A DNA stretch of 64,000 bases from Heloderma charlesbogerti (GCA_026122225.1 JANEZZ010002666.1:56001-120000), one strand, 5' to 3'. Shown: positions 20,874 through 31,745, numbered from the stretch's first letter. A program made the numbers and translations. Notes: generated by a model not told the origin, from the letters alone.

Positions 20874-20920
20874 TTTAGGTGGTGCTGTGGTATAGTGGAA
20901 TAACACAACTACACTATTGG
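20874..20920 (+). repeat. Short interspersed repeat fragment
   Basis: TTTAGGTGGTGCTGTGGTAT then AGTGGAATAACACAAC matches, in inverse, the segment at 393-455. Confidence 0.5.
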
Positions 20921-21165
20921 GGATTAGCACTTTGTTTTGCTTTCAAAATAATACTGGATTTTCCCTGCTCCATCGACTCCCCCCCATACCCAGTGAAATT
21001 GCTTTTAAAAAGTGAAACTGGATGGTGGCAATGTCATCTGAAGCACACGTACACAACCGTGAGTGAGGAATGATGAGTGCACAGTAAAAGCTCCTAGTCG
21101 TACTTAGAGTGGACCCATTGAAGTGAATGGGACTTAAGCTAAACTAGCATTGCATACATCTCTTT
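20921..21165. other. Unassigned DNA with a MITE-like end
   Basis: CCTAGTCGTACTTAGAGTGG then ACCCATTGAAGTGAATGGG at 21090-21140 resembles the palindromic elements at 36818-36906 and 53289-53417. Confidence 0.4.
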
Positions 21166-21959
21166 GTCTGGAAGCACTCTTAAATTGTTTTGTTCCATTG
21201 AAATAAATCAGGCTAAACTAATTTAAATCCATGCACTTTACCTTAACTGGAACGTGGATCACATTGTTATTGAGTTCCATTGGAAGGGAGAGCATTTCAT
21301 TAATGAGTAAATGGCTTGATGGGATTCTCGCCTGTATTTATGGCAAACTCCTCAGACTGAGAATTGGCTCCCAGGTCAGTGAATATAGTGACAGATGACA
21401 TGCTGTTATCAGCTGTTTCAATTAATTAAATTATACATTATGCTTATAAGGATGATATACGGAGACACTCCAGATTAAGCATCTCAATTAAGTCTTTAAT
21501 TTACATTTAATAAGTGAATTATTATATGTTAACAAAAGATCAATTAGTTGTTAAAAAGAGCATTGATCCAGGTACAATAAGCATGTCAGGAAGACATCAA
21601 GTTGACATTGAAATAACTGGAAACTGTAAGCACAACACTTGTACAATTAAATTCCTAGTGTAATCAGACTGCAATATACTCGAAGGTATGGTGTTTCAGC
21701 CATGTTTTGGGGAAGGGCTGAAGTTTCTTATTGCATGCCATAGCCCACTGCATTTCTAGAATCAATTCAAGGGAGGTCAATATGAAAAGGACGGTCCTTT
21801 CTTAGAATGCCTTTAGATAAAACCATAGCATGTGTGTTTATATATATATATGCAAAAGTGACATGGTAATTAACTGATGCATATGCACCAGGTCATTTGC
21901 TATGATAAATCAGCATTATCTTGTGAGTTATACCAATGCACAGAGAAAGTAAATTATCT
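21166..21959. other. AT-rich unique block, candidate conserved non-coding element
   Basis: About 800 bp with no recognisable repeat apart from a (TA)n run near 21839-21850. Around 21385-21560 it holds a dense set of homeodomain-type cores (AATTAATTAAAT, TAATTTAC, ATTAAG), two TGACA(G/T) motifs and the E-box CAGCTG. Such content suits a developmental enhancer but also arises by chance in AT-rich DNA. Conservation cannot be judged here. Confidence 0.3.
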
Positions 21960-22205
21960 AATCTTATTTATTAATTAAAATATTTTTGTACTGCTTTGCC
22001 TCAAGCTTGAAGTGGTTTATTATTTATTTATTTGTGATATTTATATACTGCTAAATATAATAAACTCCCTAAGCAGTTCATATATAAATATTAAAATTAC
22101 ATTTAAAATATGATATTAAAAACACAACGTTAAAAACAATTCCAATTACAATAAAAACAGTGCAATACAACCTCATATATAAAATAAAATACAGCTAAAA
22201 ACAAA
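21960..22205 (-). mobile_element. L2-like LINE 3' tail
   Basis: Minus-strand reading gives TATATGAACTGCTTAGGGAG, then TTTATTATATTTAGCAGTAT and ATAAATATCACAAATAAATA, the tail also seen at 38640-38755 on the plus strand. The upstream coding part is not present. Confidence 0.7.
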
Positions 22206-22280
22206 CCAACACTTCCGAGGCCTAAATGACACACTATGTTGAAGATACAGCATGCAGATGATCCTAACTTTGTTTTTTAC
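22206..22280. other. Short spacer
   Basis: Its last eight bases (22273-22280) are the left target duplication of the next element. Confidence 0.5.
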
Positions 22281-22666
22281 CAGTGGTGTAGCGGAGGCAG
22301 GGCTCGCAGTGACGCAGCCCCAGCACGTTTTCATTAGCAGGGACTCTGATATCATCTGCCACCCCTCTCAGAATTCCCTGTTCCCTCTGAGCTTAGCTGC
22401 CATCCTCACTGTAGCTGTTGGGGGAATGAATTTTCCAAGCAACACCATACTGTTCCATGCTGCAATGCAAAGTGTTTGGGATGACTTGGTCTGGAATGGG
22501 CAATTAAGACCTATTTGCTTTACCAAAGACGTGCTCCTGGTGGAGATGAAAACTCCTAGAACTGGTTTGTTGATATGGATCGACACAGCTGCCTGAAATG
22601 TTTGGGCTGCTCTTGGAGACTGTCACAATGAACTCCTGCATGTCCAGATTTACCACTACACCACTG
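22281..22666 (-). mobile_element. 386-bp hAT-like MITE with perfect 8-bp target duplication
   Basis: The ends are CAGTGGTGTAGCGG and, inverted, CAGTGGTGTAGTGG. The flanks TTTTTTAC at 22273-22280 and TTTTTTAC at 22667-22674 are identical, an exact 8-bp target-site duplication typical of hAT transposition. It is inverted relative to the equal-length copy at 8548-8933. A 72-codon frame (22586-22368) stays open in both copies but has no family resemblance, so the element is non-autonomous. Confidence 0.92.
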
Positions 22667-22933
22667 TTTTTTACCTTCAAGTAAAATGCACAGGGCCCCA
22701 ATTTGAATCAGCATATACAGATAGGGGAAGTTTAAATCTTCCCACTCAGCCACCTCCCTCCCTAAATCCACCCTCACCCCTGTGCGGGGCTAAGTCAGGT
22801 TGTTTGGCCCACAACTAAAATCCAGAACCAAAAACAAACAAACAAAAACAAAACAGTTCCACAGCCTCCTTCCACCCACAGGACCTCCAAGATGATCTGC
22901 TGCATTGATTGCCCATTAATTAGTATTCATAAT
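22667..22933. other. Unassigned DNA
   Basis: Includes the right target duplication (22667-22674) and an (AAAC)n-like run near 22828-22853. No gene seen. Confidence 0.4.
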
Positions 22934-23117
22934 AAAATCATAGAATCATAGAATGGCAGGGTTGGAAGGGGCCTATCAGACCATCGAGTCCAACCCCCTG
23001 CTCAGTGCCGAAATCCAAGAGCATCCCTGGCAGATGGCTATCCAGCCTCATCTTGAATGCCTCCAGTGTGGGAGAGCCCACCACCTCCCTAGGTAAATGG
23101 TTCCATTGTCGTATTGC
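22934..23117 (-). mobile_element. CR1 LINE 3' end
   Basis: The left edge has the CR1 tail (ATCATAGAATCATAGAATGG), followed by GGTTGGAAGGGGCCTATCAG, GTCCAACCCCCTGCTCAGTG and CTCCAGTGTGGGAGAGCCCA. These are the inverse of the end of the CR1 at 27117-27325. Only the last portion of ORF2 and the 3' UTR remain. Confidence 0.9.
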
Positions 23118-23125
23118 TTGTTTAC

Positions 23126-23559
23126 CAAAATTAAACAGGCGATTGTAGAACTGGTGCTAAACACACTATGTTCTGGGCATAAACCAGCAAAAGAAACAAT
23201 TCATTAAGGGAGCAATCCTATGGTTGCTAGTCAGCAGCTAGATGGCCATAGGATATTCCAGTTTCCGGGAACAGACCTTGGAGCCCACTCTCTGAGGTCG
23301 GTTTCTGGAGAACTAACCTTCCCCCCCTCCCATGCTGCCTCGCAGGCAGCTTGGAACGGCCTTGGAAGAGGAGCGTGGAGTGGCCAAAACAGGGCATTCC
23401 GGGGGGCATTCCAGGGCGGGGAAGGCAGAAATGCTGGTACAACACATTCTATGGCTAGACAGCTGAAATCAAAACCCTTAATGAATTGTTTCTTTTGCTG
23501 GTTTATGCCCAGAACATAGTGTGTTTAGCACCAGTTCTGCCATCGCCTGTTTAATTTTG
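23126..23559. mobile_element. 434-bp hAT-like element with 85-bp terminal inverted repeats
   Basis: Left arm 23126-23210 and right arm 23475-23559 are each 85 nt and complementary at 83 positions. The ends are CAAAATTAAACAGG and CCTGTTTAATTTTG (CA...TG). Flanks TTGTTTAC (23118-23125) and TAGTTTGC (23560-23567) agree at 6 of 8 positions, consistent with an aged 8-bp duplication. The 264-bp interior is non-coding and begins like the GCAATCCTATGG family. It can fold into a long hairpin. Confidence 0.8.
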
Positions 23560-23804
23560 TAGTTTGCTTTGGTGCTTTTTAAAAGTATGTTAGTGGTGTT
23601 TCAGAAGAACAGACTTGCACAAGGAATATATATAAAAAAGTTTTAAATTGTGTGAGACAGCTTTGCAGTGATGGTGATGGAGTGGGGAGGGGAGGGGCTG
23701 AGGCTTTCATTTTACATAGCAGTGATGTGCTGCCAAGGGGAGAGGAATCTGCTCAGTCCTTTAAAAAGGAGACTGGTGCGATCTCCTTGGAGTTCTTCAA
23801 AATC
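23560..23804. other. Unassigned DNA
   Basis: G-rich segment near 23680-23700; no gene recognised. Confidence 0.4.
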
Positions 23805-23941
23805 AGCTGTCTAGCTGCAAATGCAGGGCAGCTGAAGCACGGATGGGACAATCCCCTCCATGCTTCTCCTGCCTTGCATCTGATAGGCAGTCGCCTCTGA
23901 GTTCGGAGGTGGCTGCCTATCCCCATAGGATTGTGCACTAA
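23805..23941 (-). mobile_element. Fragment of the GGGTGCAATCCTATGG DNA-element family
   Basis: It contains GGTGGCTGCCTATCCCCATA then GGATTGTGCACTAAG at its right end and GCAAATGCAGGGCAGCTGAA at its left. These are the inverse of the left part of 58270-58723. Confidence 0.6.
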
Positions 23942-24356
23942 GTGGCTGCTAATGCCATTTCGAAGAACTCAAAGGAGCTGCAGGACACGGCTCTACAAGA
24001 GGAATTACATGGCAAGCAATCAGGGAAGGAGGGGCGTCTCCAACACATCATCCACCTTCCCCAGGGACAACTCCTCCCACCCTACTTCCATTCTGCATTT
24101 TCCTGTCCACACCATCAAAGAAAATGTGCAGCTGTTCTGCTCTTTCCCTCCTTAACAGATTTTCTACAGTAAGCAAAAGGAGAATTGCTGGGAAAACACA
24201 GGCAGGTTACAAAAGGATGACGATGTCATCTCGATCACCCATGAAATGTGAATGAATAAGCCATAGAGATTCCTCAATAAATCCTCATCTGGAAAAGTCC
24301 TAATGCTGGGAGTTGTCATCCAACATATCTGGAGGGCATCAGGTTGGGGAAGTCTG
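23942..24356. other. Unassigned DNA holding two MITE fragments
   Basis: 24105-24235 is a degraded part of the GGTGCTTCCAGATGG family (AAAATGTGCAGCTGTTCTGC, GCTGGGAAAACACAGGCAGG). 24300-24356 is half of the hAT-like MITE (GGGAGTTGTCATCCAACATA, TGGAGGGCATCAGGTTGGGG). Confidence 0.55.
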
Positions 24357-25244
24357 CACTAGAGTATATTTTCCTCTTCCTTTCTCCCATCCATGACAAG
24401 GATTTGTGGGATAACCATTAATCCATTGCTATCAAAGGGATAACAGGGTGATTTAACAAGAGAGTGGAGTACTTACAATGAAGTAGTGACACAGTTATTA
24501 TACCTGGAGTAATTTTGAAATGTAAATATCTTGGGAAATAAAGGTACATAGTGCATGTGCACGCACACACAATGTGTGCCTGTGTGTGTATTCAGAAAAC
24601 CCGGAAGATGTAAGTCATGTATGGCTTTCTGTGAGAATGAAAGAATTGGGTGGAAAAGCAGTGTGGATGTCATCATTTTACATTCATTTCACATTCATTT
24701 CACCAATGGAAAAGTAGGCTTAAAGTGGTAACCTACAGGTTCAAATGATGCATTTAAAGGACTTCAGAAAAAAAGATGATTAGAATAGGATGTGTTTAAA
24801 GTCTACAAGAATTTGTGTGTGTGTGTCCCTTGTCTCAATTTCTAATATCTTTCCACGGAGCTTGGCACACACACTGTATTCTGTAAGAAATTAAAACACT
24901 CCTCCCAAGTACACACCAGGCAATAACAATGACAGAGTTAAGAAGGTTAACAGACTTAGTTGTCCCAGCAACATGTCACCAAGTTGAAATGAGCGAGGAG
25001 CACTGATAATATGAGAAAGTGTGTGCGGCGAGGGGGAGAGAATAATAAAACCACAAGAGGAAAATTTCCAAAAGATTGAAAGAGAAAAGGAAAAAGCCTT
25101 TATATTTGCTGTTTCATTAGGATGAATCAGATTTTTATAGTCTGTAAAAGAGGCTAAAATATAATCTCCTTTTGTGTAATGTGTGCGTTTAAGAACATGT
25201 ATCAGCAGTTCTGCGAAAGACTTCATCAGCATTCAAAAAATTAA
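24357..25244. other. Unique DNA
   Basis: About 890 bp with no recognised repeat beyond short CA/GT runs near 24562-24590 and 24815-24825. The 113-codon minus-strand frame at 24891-25232 has no family resemblance. The block ends where the CR1 copy begins. Confidence 0.4.
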
Positions 25245-27325
25245 AATAAAAATCAGCAGGGATTTTTCAACAATTCCAACAAGAAGAAAAGGTGGAAGAC
25301 AACAGAAGAACCAATGTGGCTTCACAAAAAGCTTAGAGATGACCTGAAAACAAAAAAGGACACATATAGGAAGTGGAAAGAAGGCCAAGCAACAAAGGAA
25401 GAGTACAGGCAGGTAGGACAGAATTGCAGCGATGGCGTCAGGAAGGCTAAAGCTGAGAATGAGCTGAGGTTAGCAAGGGATGTTAAAAACAACAAAAAGG
25501 CTTTCTTCAGCTACGTGCATAGTAAAAGACAGAGGAAATAAATGGTTGTTCAGCTATTAAATAAGGATGGCAAAATGATAACAGATGACAAAGAAAAGGC
25601 AGAGGTGCTCAATTCCTACTTTGGCTCAGCCTTCTCCCAAAAGAGGGTCTATGACCCCCCTGGCAAAGGCGAAGTACAGGCTGAAGGGGCAGGATTGCAG
25701 CTTGAGATCGATAGGCATACGGTCAAGGAACACCTAATGACTTTGAATGAGTTCAAATGTCCAGGGCCAGATGAACTGCATCCTAGAGTAATAAAGGAAC
25801 TGGCAGAAGAACTCTCAGAACCGCTGTCTATTCTCTTTGAGAAATCATGGAGGACGGGGGAAGTGCCAGATGACTGGAGGAGGGCTCATGTTGTCCCTAT
25901 CTTCAAAAAGGGTAAAAAGGAGGAACCTGGGAACTACAGACCAGTCAGTCTGACATCCATCCCTGGGAAAATTCTGGAGCAGATGATAAAGCAATCCATC
26001 TGGAAGCACCTTGAAAACAATGCAGGGATTACTCGAAGCCAACATGGATTTGTCAAAAACAAGTCCTGCCAGATAAATCTGATCTCATTTTTTGATCAAG
26101 TAACCTCCCTTGTGGACCGTGGGAATGCTGTAGACATCATATACCTCGACTTCAGCAAAGCTTTTGACAAAGTGCCCCATGATATCCTGATGAGTGAACT
26201 AGCTCAAAGTGGGCTAGATGAAACAACAATCCGGTGGATCTACAGTTGGCTACAGAATCGGACTCAAAGAGTGCTTATCAATGGGACCTTCTCGAACTGG
26301 GGAGAGGTAACGAGTGGGGTACTGCAGGGCTCAGTCCTGGGCCCAGTGCTGTTCAACATTTTTATTAATGAGTTGGAGGAGGAGGTGCAGGGAATGCTGA
26401 TAAAATTTGCAGATGACACAGAATTGGGTGGGATAGCTAATACCCTGGAAGACAGAAACAAAATTCAAAGTGATCTGGATAGACTGGAGTGCTGGGCAGA
26501 AAACAACAGAATGACAATTAATAGGGATAAATGCCAAGGTCTGCACCTAGGAAAAAGAAACCAAGTGCACAGTTACAAGATGGGGGATACGTGGTTCAAC
26601 CACACTACAAGCGAGAAGGATCTTGGAATTGTTGTAGACCACAAGCTGAATATGAGCCAACGACGTGATGTGGCTGCAAAAAAGGCAAATGCTATTTGGG
26701 GCTGCATTAATAGAAGCATAGTTTCCAAATCCCGGGAAGTACTACTTCCCTTCTACTCTGCACTGGTTAGGCCTCATCTGGAGTACTGTGTCCAGTTCTG
26801 GGCACCAAAATTTAAGAAGGATGCAGACAAACTGGAGAGGGTCCAGAGAAGGGCAACAAAGATGATCAGGAGACTGGAAACAAAGCCCTATGAAGAGAGA
26901 CTGAAAGAACTGGGCATGTTTAGCCTTGAGAAGAGAAGACTGAGGGGAGATATGATAGCGCTCTTCAAGGACTTGAAAGGCTGTCCCAGAGAGGAAGGCC
27001 AGGATCTCTTCTCGATCATCCCAGAGTGCAGGACACGGAATAATGGGCTCAGGTTACAAGAAGCCAGATTCTGGCTGAACATTAGGAAAAACTTCCTGAC
27101 TGTTAGAGCAATATGACAATGGAACCAATTACCTGGGGAGGTGGTGGGCTCTCCCACACTGGAGGTGTTCAAGACGAGGCTGGACAACCATCTGTCAGGG
27201 ATGCTCTGACTTGGATTCCTGCATTGAGCAGGGGGTTGGACACGATGGCCTTGTAGGCCCCTTCCAACCCTTCTGTTCTGTTCTGTTCTGTTCTGTTCTA
27301 TTTTCTATTTTCTATTCTATTCTAG
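25245..27325 (+). mobile_element. CR1 LINE, 5'-truncated, with ORF2, 3' UTR and tail
   Basis: CR1 is a non-LTR retrotransposon clade abundant in birds and reptiles. This copy keeps the reverse-transcriptase half of ORF2, the short 3' UTR (27210-27270, with GAGCAGGGGGTTGGACACGA and TGTAGGCCCCTTCCAACCC) and a (TTCTG)4 plus (TTCTA)n-type tail at 27271-27325. The reading frame becomes open only after 25245, so the endonuclease domain and any ORF1 are missing, as expected for 5' truncation. Several other CR1 3' ends in the window match its last 200 bp. Confidence 0.95.
25314..27209 (+). pseudogene. CR1 ORF2 reverse transcriptase, two in-frame stops
   Basis: A single frame runs from the ATG at 25314 to the terminal TGA at 27207-27209, broken only by TAA at 25539-25541 and TGA at 27114-27116. 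Between the two stops are 524 codons. Counting from 25542, RT motifs are visible: NYRPVSLTSIPGKILE at 131-146, the A motif YLDFSKAFDKVPH at 201-213, GVLQGSVLGPVLFNIFIN at 259-276, and the catalytic FADD at 289-292. The C-terminal region (LVRPHLEYCVQFWAPKFKKD, VQRRATKMI) follows. After the second stop the frame continues QWNQLPGEVVGSPTLEVFKT to HLSGML. No frameshift is present in about 1.9 kb, so the copy is fairly young. It is not expected to be active because it lacks the endonuclease. Confidence 0.93.
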
Positions 27326-27329
27326 GTTT

Positions 27330-27800
27330 TGTCAGGCTCCCAGCTGACCCAAGGCCAGGTGAGACCTCTTTGGAGGAATGGGATTTCTTAGCAAACCCCA
27401 CTCCCACTGAAGACATGGGGCAACCTGAGCTGCCTCGTTTCTGGGATGCTTTACTTGAAATCCCCCAACCCCCCTTTAAGCCCTGCTGTGGTTGCTGATT
27501 CTCCTCCCTGGTCCCACAGCTCTCTGGAGTGCTGATGGTGACGGACCAGGTACGATGTTGTCAGAGCACCTGCCTGGCTGCCAGATGACCCTTTCGCCCA
27601 GGGTTTAAGGGAGCAAGGGACTACTCAGGTGGAGGAAGTCCCAGATGTAGCCAACAAAGAAGCAGATCCAGCTGCAATTGGTGAATCAGCAACAGCAAGT
27701 ATATAAGCCACCAGACTTCTCCCAGGTCTTTGCAAGGTTTTGCTCCAGCTATGTGCTCAGGACGATGTGTTGGCAAGAAGCACTAGCACTGACAAAGGCA
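27330..27800 (+). mobile_element. Candidate solo LTR beside the CR1 tail
   Basis: The 471-bp segment begins TGTCAGGCTCC, ends GACAAAGGCA (TG...CA), and is flanked by GGTTT at 27325-27329 and at 27801-27805, a possible 5-bp target duplication. A clear TATA-type box (GTATATAAG) lies near 27699-27707, about 95 bp before the right end, a usual place for an LTR promoter. No internal gag/pol, primer-binding site or second LTR is present. No related copy is found in the window, so this remains a structural inference. Confidence 0.4.
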
Positions 27801-27805
27801 GGTTT

Positions 27806-28279
27806 GCCTTGGTGTAATGCATGAAATAGCTGGCCTAAATAATGAAAGATGCTTTCCAGAAGATGTAAATATAGCCACAGCAGGCTGCAGCAATTTCAGC
27901 ACCAAACTAGTTTGTTGTAATTTACATTTTATTAATTTTAGCACATATTTGCCAACCCATAAATTAGTTTAAAACTACTTATCATATGTATATTTTTTTT
28001 ATCTCCATGTAATTCCCTAACCTTCTCCCTCCAACATCCCTTCCACGCAACCTTTGCATTTTTAAATCCTTTGTAAAAGTTCATCCTAATTCAAAACTAT
28101 GGGCTTTTAAAAATGGACCTCTTACACACCTACTCACCATTCATACCTCCACATTCATAGCAAAAAGATAATCAAATAAGCAGAAATGCCCAATTGAAGA
28201 AAAGAAAGAAGGTGAAGGGAGAAAGAAGGAGAAAGTTCCATATGGTCTTACCCCCGCTCCCTGTGGCAGGATTTAAAAT
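27806..28279. other. Unassigned AT-rich DNA
   Basis: No repeat family or gene recognised. Purine-rich run at 28196-28232. Confidence 0.4.
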
Positions 28280-28302
28280 CTCTCTCTTTCTCTCTTTCTC
28301 TT

Positions 28303-28354
<52 letters not shown>
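28280..28354. repeat. (CT)n/(CTTT)n microsatellite
   Basis: CT-rich run that becomes regular CTTT units from about 28317. Open frames through it are compositional. Confidence 0.95.
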
Positions 28355-28355
<1 letters not shown>

Positions 28356-29602
28356 GTTGTTCACATGTCTTTTCCATTCACAGATAAAACAAGGTGTGTG
28401 GACAGGCCTGATTTTAACACATAGCTGAGGGGAGCTGAACCCTTCTCCTCTTACACCTTACTTCCCCATGGTGAGTGACTCTAGGAACATTTTTCCTAGC
28501 TCATTGAAGCGCCTGGGATGATAGACTGTGGGAAGATAAATGGGAGGAGACATGCCTTCCCCTCACCTGCATACTCCTTTTGATGTTAAAATTAGATCCC
28601 TCCCTGCTTTATACCTGAATGGGGCTGACACATAAAAACAAACATGGCTGACACTACCACTTGGCATACAAGTCACTGAAAGAATTGTATGGAGGCCAGT
28701 TTCTCACCTAATCCAGACAATTAAAACATACACTATGAAGCTGCAAGCCCAGATTTACCACCAAGTGCACGCTCCACAGAAAGCATCAGCTAGTTCTGGC
28801 TGCTTGACAAACGTACCTGTCGGACACACATGTTTACAGACACGTATTCGTTGCATTCCCACTTTACATTTTGAGGTATACTAAAACTTCTCAAGTTGAC
28901 ACCTAAAATGCATAATGTGTGAAGTGGCCCTCGACAAGTGAGTCTTCTGTAGAATAGCAGAAGGTGCTTACTACAGACTGATTTGTGCAGCTGTGAAGAA
29001 GCGTCTTAATTCATTAAAAACCACTAATGTCAACTGACAATTATTTTGTCAGTTTTCTTAAGTACTCAAGGGAATGTTTCCACCTTGTAGTCATTCCCCC
29101 TTAGGGTATTTGTAGCTTGTCAACAACATAAGGAGGGCTTCAAGACACTAATTATATTTCTAATCCAGCCAAACACCCCTTTAGTTTGTTGAAGAAATGT
29201 TTATGGCTTATTAGTATCACAATACAAATAAAATATAAAGCAATGCAAGTCCAGGGAACAACTGAATCATCAACTGTATAGAGAACAGTCAAAATATATA
29301 GCAGCCTTAGATAGAGAATGTTTACTGTCTTTTTGGTCAAGAAGTGTTTTATGTCTGAACTTGGTAACACAAACTGTTCTCTATCAAAAGAAGGTCGTGA
29401 GCTCACAGGACAGTTGGGGTTGTTTTTGAGATTCAGGATTGACATTCCAAAAGCGTATTATATTGAGGATCTATTTACATTCAAGACACACAATTTATTT
29501 CCCTTCTACCTATTGGAGACAAATTCCTCTGCTATAACAACAGGTAAATGTCGCTGGGGAAATAGCTCAGATAGTGAATTTGGGATTAATCTATGCAAAG
29601 GA
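28355..29602. other. Mostly unique DNA
   Basis: No repeat is recognised. At about 29005-29110 the sequence has several homeodomain-like cores (TTAATTCATTAAAA, CAATTATTTTGTCAG) and looks single-copy. Frames at 29152-29445 and 29318-29608 overlap on opposite strands without family support. Confidence 0.35.
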
Positions 29603-29947
29603 ATATGATACCATAGCACTTTTTAAGAACCTAAAGGGCTGTCACACAGAAGAGGGCCGCAACCTGTTCTCTATCATCCAAGATTGTAGGACATGAAATA
29701 ATGGGCTTACATCACAGGAAGGGAGATTTCAGCTGAATGTCTGAAAAAACGTCCTGATGGTCAGAGCGGTCACACAATGGAACCAACTGCCTAGGGAGGT
29801 AGCGGGCTGTTTGTCACTGGAGGTATTCAAGCAGAGACTGGACAGCCATCTGCCAGGGATGCTTTAAACTGAATTTCTGCACAGAGCAGGGGGTTGGACT
29901 TGATGAGCTAAAAAGCCCCTTCCAACAATATGATTGTATGAATCATA
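29603..29947 (+). mobile_element. CR1 LINE 3' fragment
   Basis: Same region as 26960-27270 of the larger copy: CACTTTTTAAGAACCTAAAG, TGTTCTCTATCATCCAAGAT, CAATGGAACCAACTGCCTAG and GAGCAGGGGGTTGGACTTGA, with tail ATATGATTGTATGAATCAT. The frame is interrupted, for example by a stop after RFQLNV. Confidence 0.9.
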
Positions 29948-31262
29948 GTTAAGTCCGCTTCAACAATCCACAGATACAGTGGATATCTGTGTATTGTGGG
30001 CAAACCCCAAACCTTTCTCCATATGTCCCACTCTTGCTTTTTTGATCACTACTGCAGGTGATCAATGAATCACCTGCTACTTTTTTGCCAAGACTGTTGC
30101 CCAGCTTATTAAGAGGCTCTAGGGAGAAGTGACACCTTCGCATCTAATGAGGGATCCATTATACTCTCACAGCCTCTCTAGAAGCACTTTTTCCATCATA
30201 ACACTCATGGCAGTTCAAGGCGGGTAGCACAGACATCTCCAAGGGGAAGCCCAGATGGTTCCATTTTGGAAATGTCACATGGTTTGGCAGCTAGTAGCAG
30301 AAGTTGTAGTGATGGTTCTATAGCACTTTTGTAGACTGAGAGGGAAATTCTAACTTCTGGAGAGCTTCTATAGGGCTGTGCATAAGGGTACAGTGGGGTT
30401 TTAGTAGACCCTACTTCAGTAGCAAATATTGAAAATATACTTATTATTAGCATATTTGGGCAGCTGAAATTGGCAAGGAAAATGCCAATTTTCCTTGCAA
30501 CGGTATGTATACATGTGCCTGTTATAAGCAAGCTTCAATGCACATTTTGGGAAAACAAGTCTCAGCTTTTCTTTTTTTAATGGATCATGCTGTGAAACTC
30601 TTGTCCAACAAAAAATCCAACAAAGTGTTTCAGTTTTTTACAGACGCAATGAAATTAATTCTTGAATTTGCTCAGCCATTAGTTCATACTAGTTCAGTAT
30701 TTTTGTTTTGTATTTTAGAACGGCTGTCACCAGCCTTGCGCTGATGGGATGGGCTGGATAGAAATTTTTTAAAATAATAAAAGAAGGCAAAGTAGGGATT
30801 TAATGTAAAAGAACTATTTGACGAATGGCTAATGCCCTAAGTGGATCCCACTGAGGACACATCATTACCATCCCATATGAACTGACACAAATCTCCATTT
30901 TGTGAAGAATTAAAGTTGCCACATAGATTAGTTTTCAAAACTCAAATGCACAAACAGAAGGAAGAGCTAAGCCATCAAATATGACTTGTGCTTTACAGAC
31001 GTCACTGAAATGTTAGCACAGTTAACACTGAAAGTGTTAACACAGCACCACCCAAACTTTATGCTGTACAGAGCTCCACCCATATACACAAAGCCCCACG
31101 TCTTCTAGAAGGGCCCTACTTGTGAAAAATATTCATTCTGTTGGCAGGTTGAAAAAAAGAGTGCCACCCTGAGATTATTACTGCTTCCCCCCTCCCCTTT
31201 TCTTTTCCAAATGCTACTTGCAAATCACACAAGGAATTAACATTGAAGATTAAGAGCATCTC
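29948..31262. other. Mostly unique DNA
   Basis: At 30715-30785 an ATGGGATGGGCTGGATAGAA block before an AATAATAAAAG tail resembles a LINE 3' end, but weakly. No exon is recognised. Confidence 0.35.
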
Positions 31263-31377
31263 TACACCAGCCTATAATCCCACATTTAAAATGGGGCTTT
31301 CTGCTTCCATTGTAAATGCAGGATCATGACGGACTCCCTTTACATGTGCTTCCTTCCCCCCTTTCCCCCTTATCAGA
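31263..31377 (+). repeat. Interspersed repeat fragment, inverse of 17960-18056
   Basis: CCCACATTTAAAATGGGGCT, TTCTGCTTCCATTGTAAATG and GATCATGACGGACTCCCTTT are the inverse of the earlier segment. Class unknown; a non-autonomous DNA element is likely. Confidence 0.6.
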
Positions 31378-31430
31378 ATATTCCATATGTTTCATTATAC
31401 AGCCACTAACTGGTGCTGTGGGCTAGCGCC
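31378..31430 (+). repeat. Short interspersed repeat fragment
   Basis: ATTCCATATGTTTCATTATA then CAGCCACTAACTGGTGCTGT matches the family at 393-455 (inverse) and 20874-20920. Confidence 0.5.
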
Positions 31431-31745
31431 TCTTACTGCGGCTTTTCCTCTTTTCATGGAGGGAATGCAAGTGGAACTCAAGCTCCGTAATTTGGTAGCT
31501 CATTATCTCCGATATTTAAAGAAATGGAATAAAGGTCATTTAGTGTGGGAGACACCATGGCAGTTGACGACATCATCTAAAGGACCCGCAAACCTCCATG
31601 AGTAACCAATCTCAATAGCAAGATAAAAGCTCCATGTGAAGAAGCCCCATCTGGAAAATCCAAATTTAGTTTATATTTCTAAAAATAATAATCTATTTTA
31701 TAACTTCCTGGAGACTCAAGGAGGCTGAGGAACGCTATTAAATCA
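31431..31745. other. Unassigned DNA
   Basis: Nothing recognised apart from an AT-rich run at 31670-31705. Confidence 0.4.
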
